A DNA stretch of 64,000 nucleotides from Hygrophila difformis (Eukaryota > Streptophyta > Magnoliopsida > Lamiales > Acanthaceae), in the NCBI GenBank assembly GCA_030278955.1, contig JAOANR010000003.1, positions 23,087,050 to 23,151,049 on the forward strand. The letters run 5' to 3'. Shown piece by piece: positions 33,549 to 45,018 of this stretch. Position numbers and translations under genes: made by a program. The number at the start of each line of letters is the position of its first letter. Position 1 is the first letter of the stretch. The notes beneath the pieces are model-generated. The model was not told where the DNA came from and ran no database searches. It saw nothing but the letters and a program-made list of their open reading frames with translations.

Positions 33549-36500
33549 CTACTTCCCAAGTTGCCGTCTCACTTTCTGATTCGACCAAAGAACCTTGATC
33601 ATTTTGACGGTTTTGCTTCTCGTTACTCGTTCCTTAGTGTCGAGAATACGCACTGGGACTTCTTCATAAGTCAAATCCTCATCGAGCTCAATTATCTCCG
33701 GTTGAAGTACATGTGTCGGGACCGGCACATACTTCTTTAGTTGTGAGACATGGAAGACATTATGAACTCGATCTAATTGTGGCGGTAAAGCCAGTCGGTA
33801 AGCTAAATTCCCGACTCGTTCTAGAATTTCGTAAGGTCCTATATATCGAGGACTTAACTTTCCTCGCTTGCCAAAGCGCATCACCCCCTTCGTGGGTGAT
33901 ATCTTTAGCATGACCCTATCTCCCACTTGAAATTCTAGGTCTCGTCGTCTCACGTCGGCATAACTCTTTTGACGGTCTTGAGCGGCTTTCATCTTCCCTT
34001 GAATCACTTTGATTTGTTGAGCCATGTCTTCGATAAGTTGTGGTCCCACTACCACGGACTTATCGTTTTCTTCCCAGCTCAACGGGCTTCGGCACTTTCG
34101 TCCATACAACGCCTCGAAAGGTGCCATGCCAATGCTAGCATGGTAGCTATTATTATAGGAGAACTCAATTAAGGGTAAATGAGATTCCCAATTCCCTTTG
34201 AATTCCAACACGCATGCCCTCAGCATGTCTTCTAGTGTTTGAATTGTCCTCTCGGTTTGTCCATCCGTCATCGGGTGGAATGCGGTGCTCATTTTGATTT
34301 GAGTACCGAGAGCTTTTTGTAACTCCGTCCAGAAATGAGAGACAAATCTACTGTCTCTATCGGAAATGATATCATGTGGTACCCCATGTCGTCGTACCAC
34401 ATTATCAATGTAGGCTCGGGCCAATTGGTCCATAGTCCATGTGTCCTTCATCGGGATAAATATGGCTGTCTTCGTTAGCCTATCCACAATCACCCAAATC
34501 CTGTTTATGCCTTTAGGTGATCGGGGTAATCCCGAGACAAAGTCCATCGAGATGCTATCCCACTTCCAACTTGGAATCTCTAGTGGTTGCATCAATCCTA
34601 AGAGTTTATGTCGCACTGCCTTGACCTTTTGGCAGGTGAGACATTTCGCCATGAAGTTCGTCACTTCCTTCTTCATTCCCGGCCACCAATAGATCTTCTT
34701 CAGATCTTTGTATAGCTTTTCACCTCCGGGATGTACGGAATATGGCGTGTTGTGCCCTTCCTCCATCAACCTTTGCTTCAACTCGGCACATTTAAGGGGC
34801 ACACAACATCTCCCTTTAAAACGGATGCTTCCATCCTCGTGGACAGCAAATCCTATTGCCTTTCCTTCGGCAATATACCCTTTTATCTTTTCGAGTTTCG
34901 GGTCGCCCGGTTGGGCGAGTCGAATCTCGTCCAGTATTGGAGTTTCTACGACCATGGCATTGATCGTTTCTCTCACTGTGCCAGGATGCACAAGTTCTAA
35001 CTCCAATCTTGCCAACTCCATGTACAATGCCTGCGGAATTACCAACGAGTTCGTCACGTGTTGGGTTTTCCGACTTAGGGCATCGGCTACCACATTCGCC
35101 TTCCCCTCGTGGTAGGCTATCTCTAAATCGTAGTCTTTAATAAGTTCCAACCACCTTCGCTGTCTCAAATTCAACTCCTTCTGAGTGAATATATATTTCA
35201 AGCTCTTGTGGTTGGTGAACATTCGACACTTCCGCCCATAAAGATAATGTCTCCATATCTTTAGAGCGAAAACGACCGCTGCCAACTCCAGGTCATGTGT
35301 CGGATAGTTCTCCTCGTGAGGTTTTAATTGGCGTGATGCATACGCTACGACTCTCGAGTCTTGCATCAAGACGCAACCTAAACCTTCATTCGAAGCATCA
35401 CTGTAAACTTCAAAGTCACCATTCTCTGATGGTAGTGTTAATACGGGTGTGGTTGTGAGTCGTTTCTTCAGCTCTTGAAACACAGTCTCACAAGCCTCTG
35501 TCCACACGTATTTTACTCCCTTCTTAAGTAGCTGGGTCAAAGGTCGTGCGATTTTAGAAAAATCCTTCACAAATCATCTATAGTACCCGGCTAAGCCAAG
35601 GAAACTCCTTATCTCGGTTTGGCTCTTGGGAGTTGCCCATTCAGTTACGGCAGAGACTTTTGCCGGATCCACTGAAACTCCATAAGCGGATACTATATGT
35701 CCAAGAAATGCTACATCCTTCAACCAAAAATCACATTTGGACAGTTTGCCGTATAGCTGATTCTTTCGCAAGGTTCCTAACACTTGGTGCAAGTGCTGGG
35801 CATGCTCCTCCTCGTTTTTCGAGTAGATCAGGATGTCATCAATGAATACCACTACGCACTGATCTAACAGCTCTCGAAATACATTGTTCATGAGGTTCAT
35901 GAACATTGCCGGAGCATATGTTAACCCAAAGGATAACACTGTGAACTCGTAGTGACCATATCGAGTCCGAAACGCCGTCTTCGGAATGTCTTTCTCGGCA
36001 ATTCTCAACTGGTGATACCCAGATCGTAAGTCGATCTTCGAGAATACTGAAGCTCCCTTCAGTTGATCAAATAGATCCTCAATTCTCGGCAAAGGGTATT
36101 TATTCTTGATGGTCACTTGGTTTAATCCTCGGTAATCTATGCAAAGACGTAGTCCTCCGTCTTTCTTCTTGACAAATAAAACAGGTGCTCCCCAAGGGGA
36201 CGTACTCGGTCTTATATACCCCTTTCCTAACAGCTCATCGAGTTGGTCTTTTAACTCCTTCATTTCCACTGGTGCCATCCGGTACGGAGCTTTTGAGACA
36301 GGCTCTGTCCTCGGAATGAGATCTATAGTAAACTCAAGATCTCTCTCAGGTGGCATGCCCGGAACGTCCTCAGGGAACACGTCCGGGTATTCTCTTACCA
36401 CTGGTATGCTATCAACCTTGTTCTCTTCCGCCTCAAGGTTGTGCACATAGCACGCATATAGTTCATACCCCTTACGCATCAAGTTACTTAGTTTAAGTGC

Positions 36501-37133
36501 ACTAACGATTTTGTTACTCTTCTTAGGGGGCTGAGAGTAAAAGATAACTCTCTTTCCCCTACTTTTTGACAAGGTGATCTTTTGCTTTTGGCATTCGATC
36601 ACCGCCTTATACTGGGATAACCAATCCATCCCCAGTATGATGTCAAAGTCTCTTAAGTTAAATTCTACTAAGTTCGCGAAGAATTCTACGTTCTTTATCA
36701 CTATAGGAATTCCGTTATATCGTTTAGAGCAAGATACTACTTCTCCAGAAGGTAATTGAATTCCTAAGCTAATTCTCTCGCACTTAGGTAGATCTAACTC
36801 AGGCACTATTCTTGATGCTATAATTGAGCAACTAGCTCCAGAATCAAACAGAACTCTAAGGGGCGCATTCAAAACATAAAATGTACCTGCCATCACTTCT
36901 CCTTGAGCAGGCACGTCCGCTTGATTAACCACGTTAAGCCTCCCCATAGGGCGTCCCTGATTGCCCTGCTGGTTCGCATTCGGCTGCTGATTTTGTTGTT
37001 GGTTTTGATTCTGAGGGGGCGGAGGTCGTTGGTTCTGGTTCTGGTTCTGCGGCCTATTTTGAGGGGGTCTGTACCCTTGGTTGTTCCCGTTTCGCCCGTT
37101 TTGATTTTGAGGCTGTTCTTGCCCCGTGACCAA
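33549..37133 (-). pseudogene. gypsy pol: protease, RT, RNase H, integrase, chromodomain
   Basis: Reading leftward: a Gln/Asn-rich linker ([10 protein letters not shown]), protease [19 protein letters not shown] with [35 protein letters not shown] and the catalytic [13 protein letters not shown] reads [13 protein letters not shown] where VMPFGLTNAPA is usual. RNase [19 protein letters not shown], and [10 protein letters not shown] where TDHKSL is usual, a change at a catalytic-region Asp. Integrase: ITCQ-type CLTCQKVK zinc part, [41 protein letters not shown], so the DDE residues are present. A C-terminal chromodomain begins [13 protein letters not shown]. An in-frame TGA (35571-35573) splits RT from RNase H, at a place where RRFVKDF is conserved. 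A 1-nt frameshift near 33585 breaks the chromodomain; its conserved TWE continues in another frame. Confidence 0.9.
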
Positions 37134-38209
37134 ATCGTCCCTTTTTGTTATGTTTTCGATCCTGGTTCGGCAATCCCGTCAAACGTGACCCATTCGACCA
37201 CATCGGAAACAGGCGCCCTGTTGCGGGCATCCCCTTGCCAGATGGGGTCGTCCACATCTCGGGCAAGGTGGTACCGGATCTTCTTGGTTGAACCTTCTCC
37301 CAGTGTTGTTTTGTTGGGGCCTATTCGACCCTCTGCGCTGTTCGTTCCTTCCATTGTTGTTCTCACTTCTCGAGTCCCGGTTTCTCTTGTCTTGGGGACC
37401 CCTGCTGGACTCCCCACTCACCCTTCTCTTCAGTTGCTGCACACGTGCTACCGCCACAGCGCGGTCGTACACAGCTTGCAAATCGAGGTAGTGTACCCCC
37501 GCGATCACCTCGCGAACCGACAGGTTCAATCCCATCTCGAACTTCTGTGCCTTTTCCGCGTCAGTAGGCACTAGCCTTGGTGCGAACCTCACAGCTCCTT
37601 GAAACGTGTGTAGTATTCCTGCACAGTTTGGCCTCCTTGCTTCAGCGACAGGAACTCTTCGTACATCGCTGATTTGGTACACAGGGGATAGAATCGATCC
37701 CTGAGCATCTCCATCATTTCCGCCCATGAGAAGGGCTCGTCATCCTCCGTCAGTTTGGCTTGCGTCGCCTGCCACCAGTCGTCAGCTTCGCCTCCCAAGT
37801 AGTATGAGGCGACATGCACTCTTTCTCCCTCCGGACATTTAACTGCTCCCAGCAGCTTGTCGAAGGTCCGGATCCACTCCTCTAGTTTAGCTGGATCCTC
37901 CTCACCAGCGTAGTGGGGCGGCTGGTAAGGATTCACCATCACCAGGTAGTTAGGACGAGCTTGGGGCGGAGGTACCGCCGCAGCTTGACCCTGGTTGACT
38001 TGCGCGTTTCCGAGCGCAATCAACACCTCCTCTATCGTCCTAAGACGATCGCCCACATTGTTCGGTGCGGGGGCGTCCTGCGCACCTTGGGGTTGTTCCT
38101 CTACAGGTGGGGCCGGTTCCGTGACATTTGGAGGTATTTCGGTAGGTGTTTCAGTAGTGGTTTGGGGAGTGGGTTGAGTTCTTCCTCTTCCTCTTCCTCT
38201 GGGTGCCAT
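37134..38209 (-). pseudogene. gypsy gag with CCHC zinc knuckle, frameshifted
   Basis: Begins MAPRGRGRGRTQPTPQ at 38209 (basic N-terminus). The gag domain includes YAGEEDPAKLEEWIRTFDKL, GEADDWWQATQAKL and WAEMMEMLRDRFYP, ending QEYYTRFKEL. A 1-nt deletion near 37592 creates a stop at 37589, and the domain continues in the next frame (RFAPRLVPTDAEKAQKFEMGL). The knuckle region reads CPRCGRPHLARGCPQQGACFRCGRMGHV and then a TGA interrupts the CCHC just before RDC near 37180. Without these two lesions gag and pol would be one open frame. Confidence 0.88.
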
Positions 38210-38480
38210 TCTGGTACAAATAGGGTGGATTAGGACTTGTGAATTTAACATATAGTCTAAGCAATTTCTATAAATGTATATGTGTTTTGTAATTTAGCAC
38301 GTGGTGCTCGATCGAACTAAGAAGCGTCGTACGCCTCGGGGTTTTATTTTAATTTGTTTTATTTCGAATTTTTTTTTTCGATTTATTATAAATAAATCAG
38401 GCATTTTATTATCTCAAAAGAAATTTTAGTACAAAGGTAGAAATATTTTCCTAGCAAAATAGTATCTAAAAATAGAATCT

Positions 38481-38816
38481 CTAGCGTCTCAAGACGTCCT
38501 CCGGTGGGGTAGCAGGATCCTCCTCCGGGTCTTCCTTCTCCGAACTCGGCGGCAGTAGATCGTCAAAGATAGTGTTCAAGTCTTGCCCATGGGCATCGAT
38601 GTGTTCCTTCAGTATTAAGTTTTGTGTAGTGAGGGTTTGGACTTGGCGTTCGAGTTGGTTTATGCGGTAATGATCCGCCTCTCTCAAGTTGCCCATGTGG
38701 TGTAAATTGGCCTCCAATTGAGCCATACGGTACTTCATTTGCTCTAGGGTTTGGTGGGAATCAAGATGAACGCTCATCATCCTGATCATCAACTGCATCA
38801 CGTCTTGACTAGCCAT
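38481..38816 (-). CDS. Extra ORF upstream of gag in the Tekay-like element, coiled-coil
   Basis: 111-codon ORF lying between the primer-binding site and gag, on the coding strand. MASQDVMQLMIRMMSVHLD is followed by heptad-like stretches (LEQMKYRMAQLEANLHHM, INQLERQVQTLTTQNLILKEHI) that predict a coiled coil, and an acidic, Pro-rich end (SSEKEDPEEDPATPPED). I recognise no family. It is intact although gag-pol around it is broken. It could be a self-assembly or RNA-binding accessory protein or simply the N-terminal part of a longer ancestral gag; function unknown. Confidence 0.55.
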   Translation of the reverse strand: MASQDVMQLMIRMMSVHLDSHQTLEQMKYRMAQLEANLHHMGNLREADHYRINQLERQVQTLTTQNLILKEHIDAHGQDLNTIFDDLLPPSSEKEDPEEDPATPPEDVLRR

Positions 38817-38847
38817 CTAGCGCAAGCAAGAGATCTAAGTTAATATT

Positions 38848-38983
38848 CGCCAAGATTCTAAGTTCAATTTCGCAAAGATTCTAAGTTCAACGTTGCCAAG
38901 ATTCTAGGTTCAAATTCGCCAAGATTCTAAGTTCAATTTCGCCAAGATTCTAAGTTCAAGTTTTGCCAAGATTCTAAGTTCAT
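38848..38983 (-). repeat. Six-copy 22-24 bp tandem repeat in the element leader
   Basis: Unit CGCCAAGATTCTAAGTTCAA with small variation, six units, between the extra ORF and the primer-binding site. A looser AATAATAGTTTAAAA repeat follows at about 39110-39240. Confidence 0.85.
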
Positions 38984-39245
38984 AGAAGAGATGCAATATA
39001 CAAATGCAAATGATAATCCCCCCCAAAAATAATTTAATGCACCATATATATATATTTTTTTTCCATGGGTTTTAAAATAAAAATTTTCCATGGAAATAAT
39101 ACTTTAAGATTTGAATAATAGTCAAAATATTAATAGTAGTTTAAAATAATAAAGGTTTAAAAATAATAGTTTAAAAGTAATAATGGTTGAAAAAAATAAT
39201 AGTTTAAAAATATTAATGGTTTAAAATAATACTTTAAAAATAGCC

Positions 39246-39258
39246 GGCTCTGATACCA
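39246..39258 (-). other. Primer-binding site of the Tekay-like element
   Basis: TGGTATCAGAGCC on the minus strand, three bases inside the LTR at 39262. Confidence 0.9.
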
Positions 39259-39261
39259 ACT

Positions 39262-41824
39262 TGTAACACCCCGGTTTTTGATAACCCAGGTCGGGGTGCC
39301 ACCGCCATACCTTCCTAGTAAGACACGGTTTCTCCGGCTTACTAAAGAGATGCAAGGCTAGGTATTGCAGTATTTAAAACATTTAAAGCATTCAAACAAC
39401 CCATACAATATAGTTCGAAAATAGTAATATCATAGCGCAGCGGAAATAATATTTAAGTATAGTATTGCAGCGGAAAATGTAAATAGGGCCGACATGGCCA
39501 AAACACGGGTTAAACAGGCCCGTTCATAATATGGTCTAAAGTACGAATTTAAAAACAAAATAATGTTTCCCCAAAATCCCATGCATGAATCGTGCTCATA
39601 CATGCTCATTCCACATACTCTGTAAGAAAAAGGAATAAAAATGGTTTGGTCAACACAACTTGCTGAGTAAGTTAACACAAGCATGATCGTAGGGTTTAAA
39701 AGCCATTAATTTAATAAAAGCATGAAATAACATAGTATTCAGTTTAATCTAAGCAACTATCCAATGCATAATTTATTTCAGGGCTTTATTTAACAACACA
39801 TTTCGCATGATTTAAACTAATAGCCATAATTTAAATAAAGCATTTAAATAATTTAATTGGACATAATTTAATCTAATTTAATTTGATTTAATATCCCCAT
39901 TACATCCCAGATTTGGTATTTCAAAGTTTCATGATAGCATCGCGATGTCAACAAGTTTAGCCGGTAGCCCGGCGGCCGCAACCGTATCAGCCATACCCAG
40001 TACCACTCCGGAGCCTCGGGAAACCCATGTGGATATTCTCGAGAGTGTAGGCTCTATATTTCGCCGTTTTGGCAATATCATATTTCAAGTTTAGCGCGCG
40101 GGGTCACCATCGTCCATTAAGGCACGAAGTGAATCGTTAGAGGGCACCCTGCAGAGCACTCACCCCTAATTTTAATTTATCAAGTTTGTAAGGGGATTTA
40201 ATTTTCAAAATCTGATTTAAAATTCATTTATTTAAGAATAATATTTCAACTTATTTCAATCCTAAAGGTTAATTCCATGTTTCAACAAGATTTCAAGATT
40301 TGATTTCCGGTAAACCACAGTTTACTCTAAAATTCGTCTAAAATCAAATTTAATTCCAAAAATTCCAAAATTTCACAACTGACTCAGAAACGTCGAGATC
40401 TACAACTTTCGTGTTTTAACTTTCTCAATCCGAGATACCGAAATAGGTCAAAAACACCAATTTTCACAGAAGCATAATTCTGTCCGAATTTCCTATGTCA
40501 CAGTTTAAAGATTTCGAATTCTCCCATAGCAATTCAACTCCAAATTTGATGAAATTTTACAGAGACCATCTTAAGACATTTATCTACAACTTTCATGTTC
40601 GGCCAAAGATCTAAATCGGTCTGGAACCTATGTCAAAAACGTGATCAAGATCAAACCTAAGTTCTGTCAAGAATTTCAAGATCTAGATTCAAGCAGTTCG
40701 GTTTCGGTTGGTTTTCACATATCAAATCGTCTCTAAAAATTCTGAAAATTTTACAGTACATAGACCTAAGACTTAGGAACGTTTTTCATGTTTTAAGTTT
40801 TTCCGTTTGAAGTCGTTTTAAGGTTCGGAAAAATTAGACAAAACTGTTGCGCCGATAGAAAACATAATTTGACAGATTTTCGATTCCTTATTTAATCCTT
40901 TAGTTTCGAGCATTTTAATTCATCCCAAAACCATGTAAGAGTTAACTTACAGATTAATCATCGTCCGGGGTCGTCTATTTCGGAGGTGTGGCTTCCAGTC
41001 CACCGTTTCTCCTCTCCGTTCGTCGGGTTCTACGATCTAGATTCAATTCGAGGTGTAGAAGGGAAAAGGAGAAGATTAGGATTCGTTTTCGAATCATATA
41101 TTGAACATGGATTGGATCGGGACTTACCACAACGTCGGAGATCTTTGAAATTTTGTCCAACAGTCCAAGCTTTGGTTTCGTGCCTCCGACGACTCCGAAT
41201 TTAGGGTTTCGAATGTGTAGAGAGTTGTAGGGTTTTGTAAAAGTGTTCGAAGCTTCCACGGGGGTTTATTTATAGATATCTAAGACCTAGGGCGTCCAAG
41301 ATCTGACCCTAAGGGACTTGAGTCGAGAGACGTTCAACCGAAAGTCGAAAAATCCGCGTTCGGGCGAGAGATTCGCGCAACGGGCGAATCTGTCAAGTGG
41401 CGCGGGGTTGGCGCGCCTTTCGCCTAAAAACCGCGCGGCCAGCGCGCGACTTACGCCTGGACTTCGGTCCGGGCGGGTCGTGCGATTCGTCGTGCTTTTC
41501 CGCCTCTCTTTCGGGTTTCTATCCCTCTATGTTCCCGGATTCCAATTTCCGGACTCTCTTCGGGTTTACGAAATAGGAACCCCGTATAATTTATGGTTGG
41601 ACTCGAGTTCTCGAGTTCATTTATATCGGATACCCGTGTAACGACTTATTTAACTTTACTTAATTTTAATTTCTTTTGTTTAATTAAATCTCTTTTAATT
41701 TCATTTCCTATTTCCTCTATATTTATTTATTTAATGTATTTGCTGACTTATTTGCTTATTTATTTATTTATTATATTTATTTATTTCTTTATTTATTTAT
41801 GTTGTAAAATTCTCGGGTATTACA
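39262..41824 (-). repeat. Tekay-like element, LTR (right on plus strand; 5' LTR of the element)
   Basis: 2563 bp, near-identical partner of 30681-33254. The last bases TATTACA are followed by the ATCTG target duplication. Confidence 0.92.
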
Positions 41825-41829
41825 ATCTG

Positions 41830-42149
41830 ATTCAATTGGAACAACAGACTCGAACGAGGCAGAAGTAAGTGCTATAAGTAGAGTCTGCTTGGCGTTGATA
41901 AGAGATCAAGGTTTTCCACTTCCTCAATTAATTTCCGAGAGCGAATTGCAAAACTTGGTAGGCTGGTTGAGAGCTCCTTTGAGATTTCAGAAGCAGTTGA
42001 TCCCCGTGATGGCAATCCTTGGATGCTGTAGAGTAGTGAGGGTGCAACATATACTAAGGGAACATAACAAACTTGCCGATTATTGGGCTAGGCGAGGAGC
42101 AGCGTGTGAAAGCCGAGTTGAAGACTGGAATGAAATTGTGTGCTTTTAA
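41830..42149 (+). pseudogene. LINE RNase H domain, C-terminal part (continues from 30680)
   Basis: Reading resumes in frame across the target site: ...FILS joined to DSIGTTDSNEAEVSAI, then CLALIRDQGF, LISESELQNLVGWL and VRVQHILREHNKLADYWARRG, ending in a stop at 42147-42149. This is the second half of the LINE RNase H domain (the catalytic-site Asp is read as Glu in ISESEL). The 3' UTR and A tail follow to 42320. Confidence 0.85.
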
Positions 42150-42375
42150 GACTGAAAGAGGTCGGAAGAGACATGAGAGGCTGCTTGCTTTCGGTTTTCA
42201 GGAAATGTTTTGTCATTTTTTGTTGTTTTAAACAGAATTGGCGCATTCCTATTTGTATGACTTTGGACGGTAAGTTTTTTCTTTGAAAGGAATTAATGAA
42301 ACTCATTCACAAAAAAAAGGTTTCTTTCTAAAAAGAAACCAAATAAAATTTCTCGCTATATACGTATACCACCTA

Positions 42376-42635
42376 CTTCCTCCGTCTCACTATTTTTGTT
42401 ACGGATCCACCCAGCACGTATGCCGATACATATTTTTAACGGTTAATAACTTAAATTGTGTACAACGAAAAGTTATAAAAAGTTAATTGTCTAAAACTAT
42501 ACGATTAGACGAATCTAACAAGATCTCACTTGACTATGTTTTTTCTTACATAGCTATGATAAAAATTCGAATCAAAGTTAAACAGTGAATAGTGCCAAAA
42601 AACCATCCGTCACAAATATACTGAGACGGAGGTAG
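42376..42635. mobile_element. Stowaway MITE, 260-bp family, copy B
   Basis: TA-flanked (42374-42375 and 42636-42637). Ends CTTCCTCCGTCTCACTATTT and CTACCTCCGTCTCAG. Inverted relative to the copy at 15735-15994 and of the same length, with high similarity throughout. Confidence 0.88.
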
Positions 42636-42639
42636 TAGT

Positions 42640-43880
42640 TTATAAAAGGGGATTGAACAAGCATGCCGTATTCTTAAGAATTTCATAGCGTGAAGTTTCT
42701 ATCTCCCTGTATTACTTTAAACCTGAGGAACACTCTATGAAGAACAACTCCCTCCATGCTGTTCAGACATAGCACGTGGAAAATTCTCAAATTCTCAAAT
42801 TCTTTTTAAGGGAATAATCCCCCTTCATTCTGTCTAGTCCCTGCCTTATATTTTTGGGGCATCCTAGCATTTTACTGAGAGGATTCAGACCCCTAACCAT
42901 TTCTCTATACATATACTACCTATCTATATTCATATTATTTTGGGACTTTTCCCAAATTGAGCAAAGTACACCAGCTTTATATAGTTCATAAATCCACTGC
43001 ACACAAATCCTTATGAATACCAATTCAAACATGCACACAATAAAATTGAGATAAGGATATGAGTTTGTTAAGTCATTATTTACTTAGGAATAATGCTAAA
43101 CAAACTTGCTTTATAGTTGGACATCAAGTACTTGTCGTTTAAAAGGGAAAGATGTTTCAAAATCATCTTTTGTGCTTACAAATTAATGAAAGTTTATAAT
43201 GAATAACTTCCGGGGGTTATAGACAGTTGTGAGATACAAAATCACTTGCTATGAGTAGGAGGCTATCCAATATAAAAATTCATTGATACTGAATCAAGTC
43301 ATGAGACATTGTGATTATTTACAGGGAATTCTCTTGCCAACCACATATTTACAAATCTGAGTAGTCTAGACGAGTCAATGATTTTGATTAGCAAATTCAT
43401 CTTGATATACTCACAAGACTACTATTTCTTAGAGATACTTATTGGAATTATTTTGAGAGATTTGAGTCTCATAAAACCCCTTGAGTGACAGATTTAAATA
43501 CCAGCTTTTAATCTTTGTAGAGGTCAAGATAGGAGTATGAGACTCATTCTAAAATAAATAATACAATGTCAACAATAAGTTCAGACTAGTTCTAGAATTT
43601 TCCACTAAAAAAATTCAAAATCAACAAAAGAATGGTTGGGCGTGGCTTAATCTGGATGCGAAAGAAACAGATTTAGTGGTATTCAGAAAAGCTTATATTA
43701 TGAGATGAGTCTGACCGATCGTCTTATAGTATTAAATATCCCATGATTTCTGAGCTAACATTGTTATGACACTGAATCACAAGTACTCGTCTTGGGAAAG
43801 TGATTTAAGACATAAAGAATTTATCAGCAAACCTTGATAAATGAATTATCCAAATTCATTGAACCTACACACTAATCAAT
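42640..43880. other. Gene-free stretch
   Basis: AT-rich sequence without a supported ORF, RNA gene or clear repeat ends. Confidence 0.35.
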
Positions 43881-43889
43881 TCATCATAA

Positions 43890-44235
43890 AGCGCGGTTTA
43901 CTATTAGCTCAATTGTATTTTCTTCTATGTCATTCTGTCCGCATTATTCATTAACCCGCAAATTTTCACCATATCAACTCATTGTTCTCTTTTGCTTTAC
44001 CTTTGAAATTCGTTTACAGCTTTCATTTAAATGTTTTTGCATTTCAATTTACAGCATTAGGATTTAGATGAAACTTGCTAATAATTGAGTAACCAGGAAC
44101 ACTAATGTTTTAATATCATTGCGGTATTAAATGATTCTACCGCATAACCCTCTAGAGAACGATCCCGACAAATTAAATAAATATTGCTAGCTTGACATCG
44201 TGCGCTTTCGGTACACGATGTTCTTAAAACACCAC
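43890..44235 (+). repeat. Possible gypsy LTR 3' end (U5-like) fragment
   Basis: Contains CCCTCTAGAGAACGATCCCGAC and then CATCGTGCGCTTTCGGTACACGATG. The GTGCGCTTTCGG word is shared with the Athila LTR (CCGAAAGCGCAC at 45393), and 'gaac/gatcccgac ... cgtgc.ctt.cgg' is typical of U5 regions of plant gypsy LTRs. ACATCGTG and CACGATGT form a small hairpin. No full LTR could be delimited. Confidence 0.35.
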
Positions 44236-44299
44236 CCTTTCCTCTATACCAACATCTTAATAAAGGTTAATCAATCATAAGAAAGAAATTCACAGATAA

Positions 44300-45018
44300 C
44301 CATTGTCGTGGGGAGGGGTGGTGAGAGATTTTTCGCAAAAGCTTCAGTCTATTGGACAATGCTAAGACTGATGTTCCCTGTGATGTGTGTCATATGTCCA
44401 AGTTACATAGACTTCTGGAGTGCTTACTTCTTACTTCTGGAGTAAATATCATAAATAGATGCCCTTCTTGCCTCTGCTCATATCATAAATAGATTGTCAA
44501 CTAAGCTCTTATTTTGGGAATCACCATGTGAGATACTCAAGGGTAGTAAACCTGATTTGTCTACTATACTCTTTTGGTTGCCTTAGCTATGTTAGGATCT
44601 AAATCTTTCATTAGGTAAACTTGATCCTAGAGGGCTTAAAGGGGTTAACCTAGGGGTTGCCCCAAATAAAAAAGGGTATAAAATCCTTGTCCTTCAGTCC
44701 AAGAAGATCATTGTGTCAAGAGATGTATTGTTCTATGACACAATCTTTCCCTTCAAAGACTCTACCCCTCAACCAGCTCAGTCATCCCAGAGTAACCTAC
44801 ATGAATTCTCTGGTTCACCCACTGTGGTCCAGGCATATATACCTATCACTGATGTCCCCACTGGACCTCAGATAAATGTTCTCATGTAACTTCTGCTACT
44901 CATCCCACTGATGAGGAAGCATTACATAACTCTAAGGAATCTCTCAGAGATGATTCATCTTCAGGTTCATCATCCACTATGGTGAACCAGCCTTCTGACT
45001 CTTTGAGCATAGAAGTGA
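44300..45018 (+). pseudogene. Ty1/copia remnant, split by the Athila element
   Basis: Translation in broken frames gives SNAKTDVPCDVCHMSKLHRL-like GAG-pre-integrase sequence near 44350-44410. An integrase tail follows, KKGYKILVLQSKKIIVSRDV and FYDTIFPFKDSTPQPAQSS (about 44667-44775). Much of the integrase core is deleted. The sequence stops at 45018, where the Athila LTR begins; the other half would lie past the right edge. Confidence 0.7.

Larger units (their letters stand above)
30681..41824 (-). mobile_element. Ty3/gypsy chromovirus, Tekay/Del-like, complete but mutated
   Basis: 11.1 kb; LTRs 30681-33254 and 39262-41824 run TGTAACACC...TATTACA. The target duplication ATCTG is perfect (30676-30680 and 41825-41829). 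Coding is on the minus strand: primer-binding site for initiator Met tRNA at 39246-39258, then an extra ORF, gag, protease, RT, RNase H, integrase and a chromodomain-type C-terminus, and a polypurine tract beside 33254. LTR length near 2.5 kb, the Met primer site and the C-terminal chromodomain fit the Tekay/Del clade. The LTR pair differs at roughly 45 positions by eye (about 1.7%). It interrupts the RNase H domain of the LINE. Confidence 0.93.
28222..42320 (+). mobile_element. LINE, 5' truncated, interrupted by a Tekay-type LTR element
   Basis: LINE sequence runs 28222-30680 and resumes at 41830-42320 after the LTR element at 30681-41824. It starts inside RT (FNIGFFKKFWAEIKGDL), lacks the endonuclease, and ends with a 3' UTR and an A8 tail at about 42312-42319. 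No clean LINE target duplication was found. Confidence 0.85.
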
